Assembly: GCF_030247185.1 (NCBI RefSeq)
Contig: NC_080572.1
Coordinates: 41,570,896-41,634,895 of the forward strand
Direction of reading: 5' to 3'
DNA: 64,000 nt
Source of the DNA: Malaya genurostris
Taxonomy: Eukaryota > Arthropoda > Insecta > Diptera > Culicidae
Shown here: positions 1 to 11,100 of the stretch, in pieces
How positions within the stretch are numbered: position 1 is the stretch's first letter
How the letters are laid out: each line of letters begins with the position of its first letter
The notes under the pieces: generated by a model
The model's database searches: none
Told to the model about the DNA's origin: nothing
Seen by the model: only the letters and a program-made list of their open reading frames with translations
Position numbers and translations under genes: made by a program

Positions 1-1201
1 GATTTGAGTTTGGAATGGAAATCGGTTTTCTTTGTCAACAAACAGCAGGAACGTTGAACAATCTTATCTTCTTACTAAACGAAGCCGACACCCAAAATTT
101 GTATTTAGAATGAATAGAACTCGGTGAAAAGTGCGATAAAATCAACCAACTAAATGTGACACTGAGCAGACGCATAGCATCACGTATTTTTATCAAATTG
201 ACGTAACTTATTCAGAGCAATCACAGCCAAACATTGGCGGCATGATAATGAAACCTCATAGTGTTTTGTAAGACAAATATTAAAACCGGTCTAGTGTATG
301 TGAGTTATTTGAATATCCAGCAAACGAATTTGTACATAAAACTAAATTATTGAAGAAAAAATAAGCTTACTAGTTTCTGTTCTACCAATGTGTCATATCA
401 CAGCATACATATCGGTGTTTTCATATATTTGGCAATTCCAGAAGTACATAGGAAATAAATGGATATGCGACGATTTTTGCATGATGATCTCTCACAATGA
501 GTTTTGTACCAAATGTGTCCGTTTTTTTCCTCATAAGCAGATGATACTGATCTTTCCTTAGACAAAGTTAGCTGCTGTGTAATAATCCAATAGATATTAC
601 AATGTTTTATGAAGAAATTATATACATATTTCTGCCCACACTTCCTCAGTGCATGTTTGCTCCGTATCCGTGCATTCGCCTTCTCCTGTTCGATTTTATT
701 CTTCAGATATAACATAGATAAACTCCTCGTGTTCCGTATGATATACAGTTTTTGTAATGGCATCTGAACTTATTAGTTTACTGGCCATTTCTACTGGAGA
801 ATTGAATTTTAATCATTCACAAACGCAACGAAAATTGATTTATGAGAACAGGAAACGTCATTACTCCTGTTAGTCACACAAACGCACAAAAGCAAAGAAC
901 GACACAAATCGATTGCCAAGAAAGATAGCACCGTCCTGCAGGATCTGCGTGGCTTTGATATTTCTTCAATAATCATGGACATTACGTTTTTGTTATGAAT
1001 ACGACTTACTTTACTATGGGGCGTATTTTCAATATTTGTACAAGAATGTGTAGAGCCTAAATCGCGAATATCTCCTGTTGCATTTAACGCAGCAACATAA
1101 GTTTTACTTTATATCATCGGAAAAATAGTCAGCTATTTATGATAAAATTTTCAGTTGTATGAGATAACAACGAATAACCCAAAATTGGACTTTTCTATTG
1201 T
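1..1201. other. No supported gene; AT-rich sequence
   Basis: I see no recognisable gene or bounded repeat here. The longest open frame is on the minus strand at 398-763 (121 codons). Its product is basic, rich in Lys, Arg, Ser and Ile, with no motif I recognise and no obvious splice or promoter context, so I do not call it a gene. Confidence 0.5.
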
Positions 1202-1494
1202 CGTTTTCGTTTTTAAATTGCACTACACCGGTGTAGCGAAAGCTGCACCTAAACCAATTGCACCAATTGCGAAAGCTGCATCTAAACCAATTACACCAAT
1301 TGCACTACACCAGTGCTACACTTTTTCTGCACCGATACCACTGGTGTAGCACTCATCAAAAGTTTGGTGTAGCTCTGTGCAAAAGAATCGTCAATGTAGT
1401 CAATGGTTACTGTTTATGTTTTCGTCATTTTTGTTAGTTTATTCATGCCTCAGTGTAGCACTGCACCGGTGCAGTGCAAATTAAAACGAAAACG
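1202..1494. mobile_element. MITE-like element with CGTTTTCGTTTT terminal inverted repeats
   Basis: The left end reads CGTTTTCGTTTTTAAATTGC and is followed by a CACTACACCGGTG stretch. The right end, read on the other strand, gives CGTTTTCGTTTTAATTTGC followed by CACTGCACCGGTG, so the ends form an imperfect inverted repeat of roughly 30 bp. The interior has no coding potential beyond a short open frame made of a tandem duplication. A related shorter copy lies at about 52052-52176. I could not define a target-site duplication, so the superfamily is unassigned. Confidence 0.6.
1236..1301. repeat. 33-bp tandem duplication inside the MITE
   Basis: Two adjacent 33-bp units (1236-1268 and 1269-1301) both begin GCGAAAGCTGC and both end ACCAATT. 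They differ at only a couple of positions, so the duplication is recent relative to the terminal repeats. Confidence 0.8.
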
Positions 1495-2218
1495 CCATAT
1501 GATGTTTGGTATTAACGAGCATTAGATGGTGAAATTCAGTGCCAAAATATGGCTACTAAAATTTCAACCGCATAAATTGAACGAATCATCGCACAAAGCT
1601 TATCGTGCCGAATCGACAAATAGAAAAACGAAATATGTTCAGTGGTTGAATGCAGTGGGCTTACGACATGTTTTGTTCGTTAGTAAAACAGACACAAATT
1701 ATTTTTAACTAAGTATTTTTAATTGAATCATATGAGGAAGAAGCATTTGTGCATTTTGTTTTAGAAGGTCAACTTAGTCATTCAATTTATAATTAAAATG
1801 CTAATAATTCTAATAATTAATACTCTCGCCTATGGGGATATTGTTAATTCTTTGTTACACTTCAAAATCTTTGGAATGATGACAATTCACCACCTAGCAG
1901 TTTGTTGTATTATAGTATCATTTTATTAAAAAAAAACTACAAGGATCAGCCCCATGGGGTTGTTCGAGCCATTGATGTGGAATAAGGCAACCAAAATTTC
2001 TAATGATCGACATTTTCAATTAATCGTCACACTTTTGAATCCGCAAATGCACAAGAGTCTGCTTAGTCTTTATTAACACCGAACACGCGAACCCAAAATA
2101 TAGACTATATTTGTCATGATTTGTATTTGTTTTTTAGCCGACGAAATTACATCAATAGCCCAAATGTATGCAATTATGTATATGTTTGTACATACTTTTG
2201 ATACAGATATCGATATTA
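1495..2218. other. No supported gene
   Basis: AT-rich sequence with only short open frames. I recognise nothing here. Confidence 0.4.
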
Positions 2219-2975
2219 AGGCTTCTTTTCGCCAAGCTTGTGTTCAAGTTTTGTATGCAAGTAGTTATTTTTATAGCGTTTCTCTACCATCCATTACTAC
2301 TGCGATTTCGGTTGAAGCGATAAACTTTTTCTCATTATCAATCGAGTTCATCTTATATAAATAAGAAATTAATCTTATGCGCTCAGAATTTACCTTGGGG
2401 TAGTTGTCAATTTCTCAGGCGAAACTACATAACATGGGATTTCATCCAATCTTTCATGACACAAGATCAGGGCATAGCAATTAAAGCTTCAAATCGTTTT
2501 AAGGCACTTTTTGTCTTGCTGTCTAGCAACAACCTACCTCTAGCAAGCTACGTGTAGGACTGAAACGTTAGCTATAATTTTGCTTATATTTATAGTTTCG
2601 CGTGCTTCCAACAGTTTCGCTTTTGCATCGATTGACCAATCAGAGCGCTGCTTTCCCTTTCATATATCGCTTACTCCTTCAAAACCGTCGTCTATGGCAG
2701 GGAAATCCGGCATGCCGGAAATTTTTTGCATGCAAAATAGGACACTGCTAGCTATTAATCAACATTTCAATGATATACTATTAAAAATACATGGCTATGA
2801 ACATTCAAATCAATACGAAGAATTTCCAATCAAATGGTGACATGATATTAATAATTGATACAAAATTGACTGAGCTGTAATTGTTCAAAACCTGACCACA
2901 TTTCTACATGTATTTTTCTTGAGTTTCTAGTTTGCACCCCTATATAGAAAACAAAAATGTGTTCCACATTAAAAC
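2219..2975 (+). repeat. Dispersed repeat, inverted partner at about 29.8-30.6 kb
   Basis: Most of this segment matches the reverse complement of 29800-30570. Shared landmarks in order are a CAAGCTTGTGTTCAAG-like stretch, GTTCATCTTATATAAAT, TTGTCAATTTCTCAGGCGAA, a CCAATCAGAGCG block next to a TATAAATAT-like box, and CCTATATAGAAAA. The partner copy lies inside an element with GC-rich terminal repeats (29547-30680), while this copy lacks those ends, so it looks like a truncated relic of the same element. It stops just before the CCGGAA-type repeat at 2983. Confidence 0.6.
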
Positions 2976-3016
2976 TTCTTTAATCCTTTCTCATATTACT
3001 TATATTTTCAAAAATA

Positions 3017-3918
3017 CAGGGTCCGCCATGTAACTTTTTTTTAAACATGCAATAAAACACAAATGGTTCATCCGATTTCAAAATTTATTTTTTCATATTA
3101 AAGTACAATTCTTCCGGTTAATTGTGGAATATAATTCCATTCAAATGGCTGCCTCGGCTGGCCTTGCAGTATGCCATACGGTCGGTCCAGCTTTTTAGTA
3201 CATTTTCGATTCTATGCAGCTTTATTTCAGCTATGGCTGCACGAAGGTTGTCCTTCAAGGCTTGAATTGTCTCTGGCTTGTCCACATAACACTTATCTTT
3301 GACAGCCCCCCAAATATAATAGTCTAACGGCGTCAAATCACAGTTCCGAGGCGGCCAAACGACATCCGAATTTCGATTGATAATTCGATCTTCGAAGACT
3401 GTGCGCAGAAGATCGAACGTAGCGTTGGCTGTGTGGCACGGAGCGCCGTCTTGTTGGAACCAAATGGTGTCCAAGTCTTCCTCTTCAAGTAACAGGAAGA
3501 ACTCTCTGAGGATGCATCGGCTTCTTCATGATAACGTGCGGGTTTTCCGTCCCCCAGATGCGACAATGTTGCTTATTAACATACCCGCCGAGATGAAAAT
3601 GTGCCTCATCCGAAATGATTTTTTTGGCAAAAATCGGCGTCTTCTTCAAGCTGATCGCAAGCCCAGAAGCGATAACGCATCGGATGGTCTCGTGGCTTCA
3701 ATTCCTGAACCAAGGTCTTTATGCAAAATTCGTCTCAGCGATGTCTCCAAAATGTTCTATTGTTGAGATCGACGTTTCACTGATGTTCCTGGCGTCTCAC
3801 ACACACTCTCGGCAACAGCAGCGATATTCTCGGTTGTGCACACTGGTTTTGACTTTTCACGAAAACGCCATAAGTTTCTGTCAAATCAGTTTAAAAAAAT
3901 GTTAGATGGCGGACCCTG
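3017..3918 (-). mobile_element. DD41D mariner-like element with internal deletion
   Basis: A 902-bp element flanked by TA on both sides (3015-3016 and 3919-3920). The terminal inverted repeats begin CAGGGTCCGCCAT and remain similar for about 28 bp, each followed by a T-rich run ending AAAC. It carries a minus-strand transposase relic. It sits inside the CCGGAA-type repeat: the paralogous copy near 13225-13260 shows the same flanks joined without the element. Ends and interior are typical of the IS630-Tc1-mariner superfamily, and the spacing of the second and third catalytic Asp marks it as DD41D. Confidence 0.85.
3118..3870 (-). pseudogene. Broken DD41D transposase
   Basis: This would be a cut-and-paste transposase. 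Reading down the minus strand, an N-terminal helix-turn-helix part is recognisable despite stops and frameshifts. It is followed by the first catalytic motif SDEAHFHL, then GYVNKQHCRIW and a PMHPQR motif. About 45 codons that normally lie between the first and second acidic motifs are missing. The last 118 codons (3474-3118) are open and contain WFQQDGAPCH and WPPRNCDLTPLDYYIWG. The Asp of QQDGA and the Asp of TPLD are separated by 41 residues. The deletion, stops and frame changes make it non-functional. Confidence 0.85.
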
Positions 3919-5640
3919 TATCACTAGAAGATTCTGCAAAAAAAAATTTTTTCTATCTTGAATAAAATAAGAAACTTTCTCTGGGTATAAACTAACATAA
4001 CCTTTTCAATTTGTAAACACTTATGTCAAGTTAATAAGATTTTTTGTTTATTTTGCATCGTCGCACTAAATGATTAAACACACTTTTCCCTATAGTTCTA
4101 GAACCGGAAGTCGGACCCGCATAAAATTAAACCGCAACCTATGAGACTATAGGAACTTTTATTTGAACCTGTTTGTGGGAATCGATCAAATAATCTCTGA
4201 GAAAATTGAGTGAGTCTCGTTTTAAACTTTTTGACCACTATTTCCGGTACTTCTGGAACCTGGAACTTGGAACCAGTACAGCCGAAGTCGGTTCGATTGA
4301 TAAATTTCTAATATAGCCTACAAATTGAATCAGTTTTATGCCAAATCTAGATGAATTTTACACTTTTTCGCATCGTCGCTCTAAATGATGGTGTGTTTAA
4401 ACACATTTTACCCTATGAAAGCATTATGAAACTCAATAGCAACCTATGGGACTACGAGATTTTTATTTTATGAGTGACATTATTTGATACACACACTCAC
4501 ACACATACACGCACAGAAACATACATTGCTCAGCTCGATGAACTGTGTTGAACCACTCACCCCTCCGGGCCAATTTTCATGAGTTAATTTTTCAAGTGAT
4601 TGCTTAAATTGTACTTTTATAGAAAAGCATCGTTTTCATGATCCTGTAATAACACTAACAAGTAGGTACAAATTAAATAAAAGATTTACAAATTTACATA
4701 TTTCTCACCTGAAAACTATAGACTTAAATTTGGCAACCCTGCACGCTATACGAAATTGAACAAAGCACGTGGCGAACGGAGCAAAACCGCACAAACCGAC
4801 GCGTACCTGCATCGTCATGTTGAATGACGATTTGAATGTTTTGACAGTCATCGGCCTATAATTTCGGAACCGGAAGTCGGATCTGTATGAAATTGCACAG
4901 TATATTTAAAGACAATGAGAGCTTCAATTTGAATCATGTTTCATGGAAATCGGCTTAACCGTTACTGAGAAATTGATGTGAGCTCCATTTTTTAAGATTT
5001 TTTTCATCATTATCGGTGCTTTCAGTAGCGGAAACCGGGGACTAGTGATCTCAAACTAGTTTTATATATTCTCTAACTAACAAGGTCTGCTAACTAGATG
5101 AATTTAGCAGTAAGTTTTATGAAAATAAGCACCTCATTTCGCCATCGCTTGTGAAAAAATACTTCTCAAATTGAAAATTTTCACTAATTGCACTGTAATA
5201 CCGGAACAGGAAGTCGGATCTGGATCAACTTTTCAGGAACTTTTTAAAAAATTTTAAGACCTTTTATTTGCTTCTTAGTTTGTGAAAATCGGTTAAGAAA
5301 TTTCCGAGAAAATTGAGTGCGCATTTTTTAATAAATTTGCACAAATTTCCTTTTAATTCCGGAACCGGAAGTCGGATTCAAATGAAATTTAATAAGATTG
5401 TATTCGGCTATAAGTCATCTCTGAGAAACGTGTGTGACTATTTTTATCTTTTTTTTTGGTGCATATCACCCTGTAACTCCGGAACCGGAAGTCGGATCCA
5501 AATGAAACTCAGGAACTTTGTATCGAACCTTAAGATCTTTAATGAATCTAAGTTTGTGAAAAAATGTGAAAAAAAATCGGTTCAGCTGAAAAAATTGAGT
5601 GACATTATTTGTCTCACACACACACACACTAAAAATAATT

Positions 5641-7262
5641 CGTTGTGGATTTTCAGATTTCATTTTCAAATGATGTTAATCGAAGAAAAGGAAATTTCTG
5701 ACCCTTCACCGTCAGTATATTCCAATTCATTCAACTGACTTTTGTTGTCATTCTTAAATGAGATCCACTGAATTCATTGTCAATTGAATAATCAGTCATT
5801 TTAATTTTGTTGTGTACCAGAGTAAACTAACTCCCTTCAGCTGTCAAATAATGTCCCTTCAGTGAATTTTGTAAGGTTATGGTCGTGCAAAACCTAGTTA
5901 TCGCCAGGAATTGAGAATAGATAATTTTCAATTTTATGGTATGTATTGAGTATTCGAAATGAATATTGTACAACAATGCAATAAATTTAAGTACATTCTG
6001 TGACTGACATTTCATCTATCAAGACTTGTTTACGGTTCAATTATTATCTTGAACCTACCGAAAGTTCACTGGGAGCTCATTTGATAGGCATTTTCTCAGT
6101 CAATTGAAAGGGATGTTTGATATTTCAAGGGAGAAACTGCAGACGGTTTAACTGCATTTGTTAACATGTTCATTTCTTATCATTCTATTCTGTTCCATCT
6201 TATTTTTGTATCATTGCATTGTGTTTCATATCATTCCTGTGAAACTAAATCACCGATAGCTGTCAAAAACGAATGTGATTCATCGACAGTTCATTTATGT
6301 CGTCATCATGCAAAATCTAGCTGAGTGCTGTCCACTCGGCGAGTCAGTGAGCGGTGAATGTATTGAGTATGAAGTATAGCACAGTCAACTGATCGGTTGT
6401 GAATAGTCGATTTCAATTGAAAGTATCACCAGATGGTTATGTAGACAAAGTTTCGCCTGGTCACTTACCGTTCAAAACCACTTCATTACGATGTACTGAT
6501 TCATCGCGATTAGCAAACCGCGTTTTTTGAAGAAGTACGTTTGATAGAGCAAGGAACATCGATGTTTCTCGAAGTTTCATCGATTGCAAAGCTAATTTTC
6601 CACTATTTTCCTAAACCTACCGCAGGAATTCATTTTAGTCTGTTAGAGTGATTCCGAAATTTAAAATTTAGTTTCTCTAGAGCATAAACTGATAGAACCA
6701 ACCACTAATTGGTACACAATTACCGCTTGCCGAATGAATTATTCAAATATTGTGTCGAAAACAATTTGCATCCAGTTTTTAGTTCATCCGACGAAGAACA
6801 TTTACATTCCGTAAAATGACAGCTAATCAACAAACTTCATATTCTAATCAATCGAATGTCCAAATTGTAAACGTTGTGGATGATGTTGGCTCTCCCATGG
6901 CGGCCTTTTGGTGCGGGAGCAAGAGATCGCGTAATTGAGTGGCAGAAATAAATGTAATCACATTTCGTCCTAATTGCCAGAACGTTACTCTAGGCATGAT
7001 GCACAATACGGGCCGGCTGGTTCATATCGGAGTGAATGATCGAATGGTTTTGGTTCGCTCCAATAAACGCCATGACACCGACGGCTATTGATTGAATGCA
7101 TATTTTAATTTGTGGAAATTGTTCACGGTACATGGTACAGTCGCTAATTAACGCTGCCAGTGCGGTTTGATCCCACAGGCGGAATTCGCTAGATATGTTT
7201 GGAATTTAAAAACCGCAAACACTCAATTCGACAAGAAATTCAAATAGTTGCGTTGTGTTGTA
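5641..7262. other. No supported gene; scattered short repeats
   Basis: Two stretches (about 5860-5900 and 6300-6330) share 'CGTCATCATGCAAAATCTAG'-like sequence, and a segment near 5700-5860 resembles one near 58700, suggesting old dispersed repeats. The interval 6850-7100 is GC-richer (it includes a CCCATGGCGGCC stretch) but has no long open frame. Nothing else stands out. Confidence 0.4.
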
Positions 7263-8187
7263 CAGGGTGATTTTTTAAGAGCTTGAGAACTTTTTTAAAC
7301 AATAAAACGCATAAAATTTGCAAAATCTCATCGGTTCTTTATTTTAAACGTTAGATTGGTACATGACATTTACTTTTTGAAGATAATTTCATTTAAATGT
7401 TGACCGCGGCTGCGTCTTAGGTGGTCCATTCGGAAAATCCGCTTTTTTATCGACAAATTTTGTTCAGCGATGAGGCTCATTTCTGGTTGAATGGCTACGT
7501 AAATAAGCAAAATTGCCGCATTTGGAGTGAAGAGCAACCAGAAGCCGTTCAAGAACTGCCCATGCATCCCGAAAAATGCACTGTTTGGTGTGGTTTGTAC
7601 GCTGGTGGAATCATTGGACCGTATTTTTTCAAAGATGCTGTTGGACGCAACGTTACAGTGAATGGCGATCGCTATCGTTCGATGCTAACAAACTTTTTGT
7701 TGCCAAAAATGGAAGAACTGAACTTGGTTGACATGTGGTTTCAACAAGATGGCGCTACATGCCACACAGCTCGCGATTCTATGGCCATTTTGAGGGAAAA
7801 CTTCGGAGAACAATTCATCTCAAGAAATGGACCGGTAAGTTGGCCACCAAGATCATGCGATTTGACGCCTTTAGACTATTTTTTGTGGGGCTACGTCAAG
7901 TCTAAAGTCTACAGAAATAAGCCAGTAACTATTCCAGCTTTGGAAGACAACATTTCCGAAGAAATTCGGGCTATTCCGGCCGAAATGTTCGAAAAAGTTG
8001 CCCAAAATTGAACTTTCCGAATGGACCACCTAAGACGCAGCCGCGGTCAACATTTAAATGAAATTATCTTCAAAAAGTAAATGTCATGTACCAATCTAAC
8101 GTTTAAAATAAAGAACCGATGAGATTTTGCAAATTTTATGCGTTTTATTGTTTAAAAAAGTTCTCAAGCTCTTAAAAAATCACCCTG
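7263..8187 (+). mobile_element. DD41D mariner-like element with 174-bp terminal inverted repeats
   Basis: A 925-bp element flanked by TA (7261-7262 and 8188-8189), with ends beginning CAGGGTGATTTTTTAAGAGC. The left 174 bp (7263-7436) are a nearly perfect inverted copy of the right 174 bp (8014-8187). The right copy includes the last 20 or so codons of the transposase, and the left copy therefore encodes the same C-terminus on the opposite strand. The normal 5' end and the N-terminal half of the transposase gene are absent. Confidence 0.85.
7421..8080 (+). pseudogene. DD41D transposase catalytic domain, 5' truncated, one nonsense codon
   Basis: The frame is open from the left inverted repeat to a TGA at 8009-8011. 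The same frame then resumes to a TAA at 8078-8080, adding a C-terminal motif SRGQHLNEIIFKK. The order of motifs is FSDEAHFWLNGYVNKQNC (first Asp), a PMHPEKCTVWCG block, WFQQDGATCHTA (second Asp) and WPPRSCDLTPLDYFLWGYVK (third Asp, 41 residues after the second). All three catalytic Asp are present. The in-frame TGA probably replaces a Trp codon. The DNA-binding N-terminus is lost, so this copy cannot be autonomous. Confidence 0.85.
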
Positions 8188-8692
8188 TAGAACAGTTTTT
8201 TTCTGTTTTGAAACATTCAAGCTTTTTTTGGTATCGTATCGACCGAATCAGTTTGAATAATAAAATGGTAAAATATCTTTTTTTACATACTGGATACTTG
8301 AGTGATTTGCATTGATGAGATGCCTAAGCTTCTCTGGGAAAATGTATTAGCTTAATGTTGCAAGAGTAATATTTTTGTTTGGCTTAAGTTTTGCATACGC
8401 ATGTTATGTGAGCAAAAGAGAAATAAATATGCACAATCAGTTCACAATTTTGACTCTAGCCTTACTTTTGAGAAGAAGCTAAGAAAACAATCCTTGGAAA
8501 TTAAAAAAATATAATTAAACAACAACAGTCCGACAGGTTTGGGATCTTCGGTTATGTCTTGGGTGATAATTGGGGCTATATGGAGAAAGTATATACTCTA
8601 AAACACTGTAATATTTTTATTTTATTTCAATGATGTAACTTAGAAGTAGATTATTTCAATCTTTTTCCCTGTAGTATCTTTTTGAGACTAGT
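8188..8692. other. No supported gene
   Basis: AT-rich interval between two elements. I see no gene, repeat boundary or structural signal. Confidence 0.4.
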
Positions 8693-9914
8693 ACATGGAA
8701 CGACCGAAATTAGCTCTGCGCCTAATTCGTATTACTGTGTTTGAATTAGTTGATTTTAACAACAAAATTTCCAAAATAACTATAAAATTAGTTAAAATTG
8801 AGAATTTACTTTGCTGAAAAAACTCTTATTTTTAGAGAATGTGTTTAGTTGGTGAATATCCTGGACACAAACCAGCAATATTTCAATCCAACACGAAATT
8901 CTCATTGACAACTAATTTTGTTATTAAAATCAGAAAATTTGTTTCTATTTATCTATCACCATCATTACTGAAGGACAGCACAAAGAAACCAAAACTGAAA
9001 TGGGTATTATTAACAAGTTTATTAGCCAAAAACTCATGAGAAGTGTCAAAGCAAAACAATCCATTAAAAAGCTAAAAAGGACAGTCTTATTGAAACTGCT
9101 TGAAAATAGTTTTGATGTTTTTCGCATGTGTTCGATATATCTATTATTTAAATTTCTAAACCGACATGTAAAAATGTCGTAAACTGTTAGTGGAAATCGT
9201 ATTTATTTAGAATTTGTGCGCACTTGAAGCGATTGTGCGTAATAATGTTTTTACGCGGAACAGTGAAGTGAATTTCGAATGTTTCACTCTAATTGTGATG
9301 AAGTTTTTTTGTATCTTCAAACCTTCCGAGCTGCGCCGTCCGGTGTACTATTTGTATTCGGTTTTTGTTTTCCGAGTGCTCAAAGTTTTCAGTGAGAATG
9401 AAGAAAACAGTGATTAAGAAGAAAAAAATTCAAAACGATGTTTACGTTTCGTTTATGTCTTTTTCTCCAATACAACATCGTATTTATACCTGCCAATATA
9501 GAAAAGACAACCGCGTCTGAAATTTTTTCGGCAGTAGTGTGCCATCTAGTGGCTAGTAGTCATTACGGTGTTACCGTTTCGGTGACAGGGCGCCATATAA
9601 CTGCAAAATGCAGAAGCCAATTCAACCATTCATATTGGTTGAAAACAACATTTTTATTTCTTTAATTCAACTAAAAAATTAGTTGAATGGAAATGAAATG
9701 TGCCTTAGCTAAGAAATGACAGCACGTTTAATTTGTGAATTCAACTAAAAAAAATAGTCATTTCAACAAATATTTTATTATTATTAAGGGAATGAGAATA
9801 AAAAATCTAAATCAGCAAAAGTAAGATTTTTTTAGTTGTCTCAAAAAATAACTAACTAAAATCAGCAAATCAACTAAATTTTTCGCGAAAATGCTGATTT
9901 CGGTCGTTCCGTGT
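8693..9914. mobile_element. 1.2-kb element with ACAYGGAACGACCGAAAT terminal repeats
   Basis: The left end reads ACATGGAACGACCGAAATTA and the right end, reversed, reads ACACGGAACGACCGAAATCA, giving about 22 bp of near-identical inverted repeat. Both subterminal regions are rich in short AACTAA/TTAGTT motifs in opposite orientation. Several short open frames inside (for example 9438-9665 plus) encode nothing I recognise. This looks like a non-autonomous DNA transposon. I could not define the target duplication. Confidence 0.6.
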
Positions 9915-9916
9915 AA

Positions 9917-10420
9917 AGAAACAGTAGTCGCATAAGTCTCCATCTGAAGAATATGGAGGATGAGGTAGCAGTTCAAAGCCCAATTCATTCCATTTGGATA
10001 TATTGTTTTTTTTTTACTCGTGGCACAGTGCGTCGTCTTAGTGAAAGATGATTTCGCTCTACAAACGCATCAATAGCCTAATGTAGTAGTCACTATTAAT
10101 GGTTCTTTCCTTTTAAAGATAGTCGATGTAATGACATGACTTTTCCACCTGCCTTTTGCGTTGTTTGACGCTTCAGACGGCTTCTGCACACCGCTCAACT
10201 GACTGCCGTTTCGACTACGGAGCATAATAATGGATCCATGTTCCATCTCCTATCACATAACGACGTAAGCAATCCTGCTTATTACAATAAAACAATGCTA
10301 AATAGCTCTCAGAATCTGTGTTGTGTGGTTTTATTTCGTTTGGACGCGACACTAAAATTGAAAGGTCCTTTTCAAGCTCAGAAGCACTTCCACTTAATGT
10401 GCTAGCCATCTTAGCAATCT
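9917..10420 (-). pseudogene. Degenerate mariner transposase
   Basis: On the minus strand, broken frames still show recognisable mariner motifs in the correct order. These are YVIGDGTWIHYYAP (equivalent of the YVTMDETWIHHFTP first-Asp motif, with the Asp region altered), INSDYYIRLL, a remnant of the HQDNAPCH motif, and GFELLPHPPYS. It begins right next to the end of the 8693-9914 element and has no recognisable terminal repeats. It matches the better-preserved mariner at 36200-37300. Confidence 0.7.
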
Positions 10421-10697
10421 CACAAACTTTTCTAAGTTTGTTTAATTCAGAGCTTCTTGAAAGTTATTTTACGTTTCGTCTTCGAATCATTAGTGCGTAG
10501 CAGCTTATGTTGAGCTGCTAGCGCAAAACACTTTTTGCTTTTACACCGCAGTGTAATGTCCAAACTGACGTCTGGGACGGAACAGATTTTGCTTGTCATC
10601 ACGGCTGGGAACCTTTCTCACTTTAAAATAATATTTGCAACGCGAATCAATTTTGCAAATTTCGAATAAAATTTCGAATCGGATAGGAAATATTAAA
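10421..10697. other. No supported gene
   Basis: Short spacer between the mariner relic and a CCGGAA-type repeat; nothing recognised. Confidence 0.3.
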
Positions 10698-11100
10698 AAA
10701 AAACCTTTTTAATCTACCTAGTGGTGTAGTGATGCCTTTCTCATATTGCTCATGGACTATTTAAACTTCATTGGTATCTTAGTTTCCGAGAAAAGTGAGT
10801 GACAATTTTTTTCATGTTTTTGGTGCATATCACCCTGTAGTTCCGGAACCGGAAGTCGGATCGGAATAATTCAATAGCGATCTATGGTACCAGAAGACCT
10901 TTCATTTGAATCCGAGTTTATGAAAATCGGTTCAGCCATCTCTGAGAACATCGAGTGACATTATTTGTCACATACATACATACATACATACACACACAGA
11001 CATTTGCTCAGTTCGTCGAGCTGAGTCGAATGGTACATTCGGACCTCCGGACCTCGGTTTTCACAGTGATTGTATAACCTTTCTATATGAGAAAGGCAAA
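10698..11100 (+). repeat. CCGGAACCGGAAGTCGG repeat, compact copy
   Basis: A roughly 400-bp unit. It begins with an A-run and 'CCTTTTTAATCTACCTAGTG' then 'GTGTAGTGATGCCTTTCTC'. It contains one TTCCGGAACCGGAAGTCGGA core near 10845 and 'GAAAATCGGTTCAGCCATCTC', then a (CATA)n/(CA)n tract at 10968-10998, and ends with 'ATATGAGAAAGGCAAAAA'. The CTTTCTCATAT near its start and ATATGAGAAAG near its end are inverted, so this copy may show the true boundaries of the family. Confidence 0.65.

Larger units (their letters stand above)
2983..5640 (+). repeat. CCGGAACCGGAAGTCGG-type dispersed repeat cluster, interrupted at 3017-3918
   Basis: Apart from the nested element at 3017-3918, this block is homologous along its length to 13225-13720 and 14046-15190. 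It carries repeated copies of a core resembling TCCGGAACCGGAAGTCGGAT near 4100, 4865, 5205, 5360 and 5480. Each is followed by variants of 'ATGAAAT..', 'GACCTTTTATTTG' and 'GTGAAAATCGGTT'. The modular arrangement suggests one non-coding repeat unit of a few hundred bp amplified in tandem and then dispersed. It ends in a short CA-rich tract near 5617. I cannot assign it to a transposon class. Confidence 0.65.

Noticed and set aside
3377..3905. Plus-strand open frames of 129 and 96 codons
   Set aside because: They are antisense shadows of the minus-strand DD41D transposase relic.
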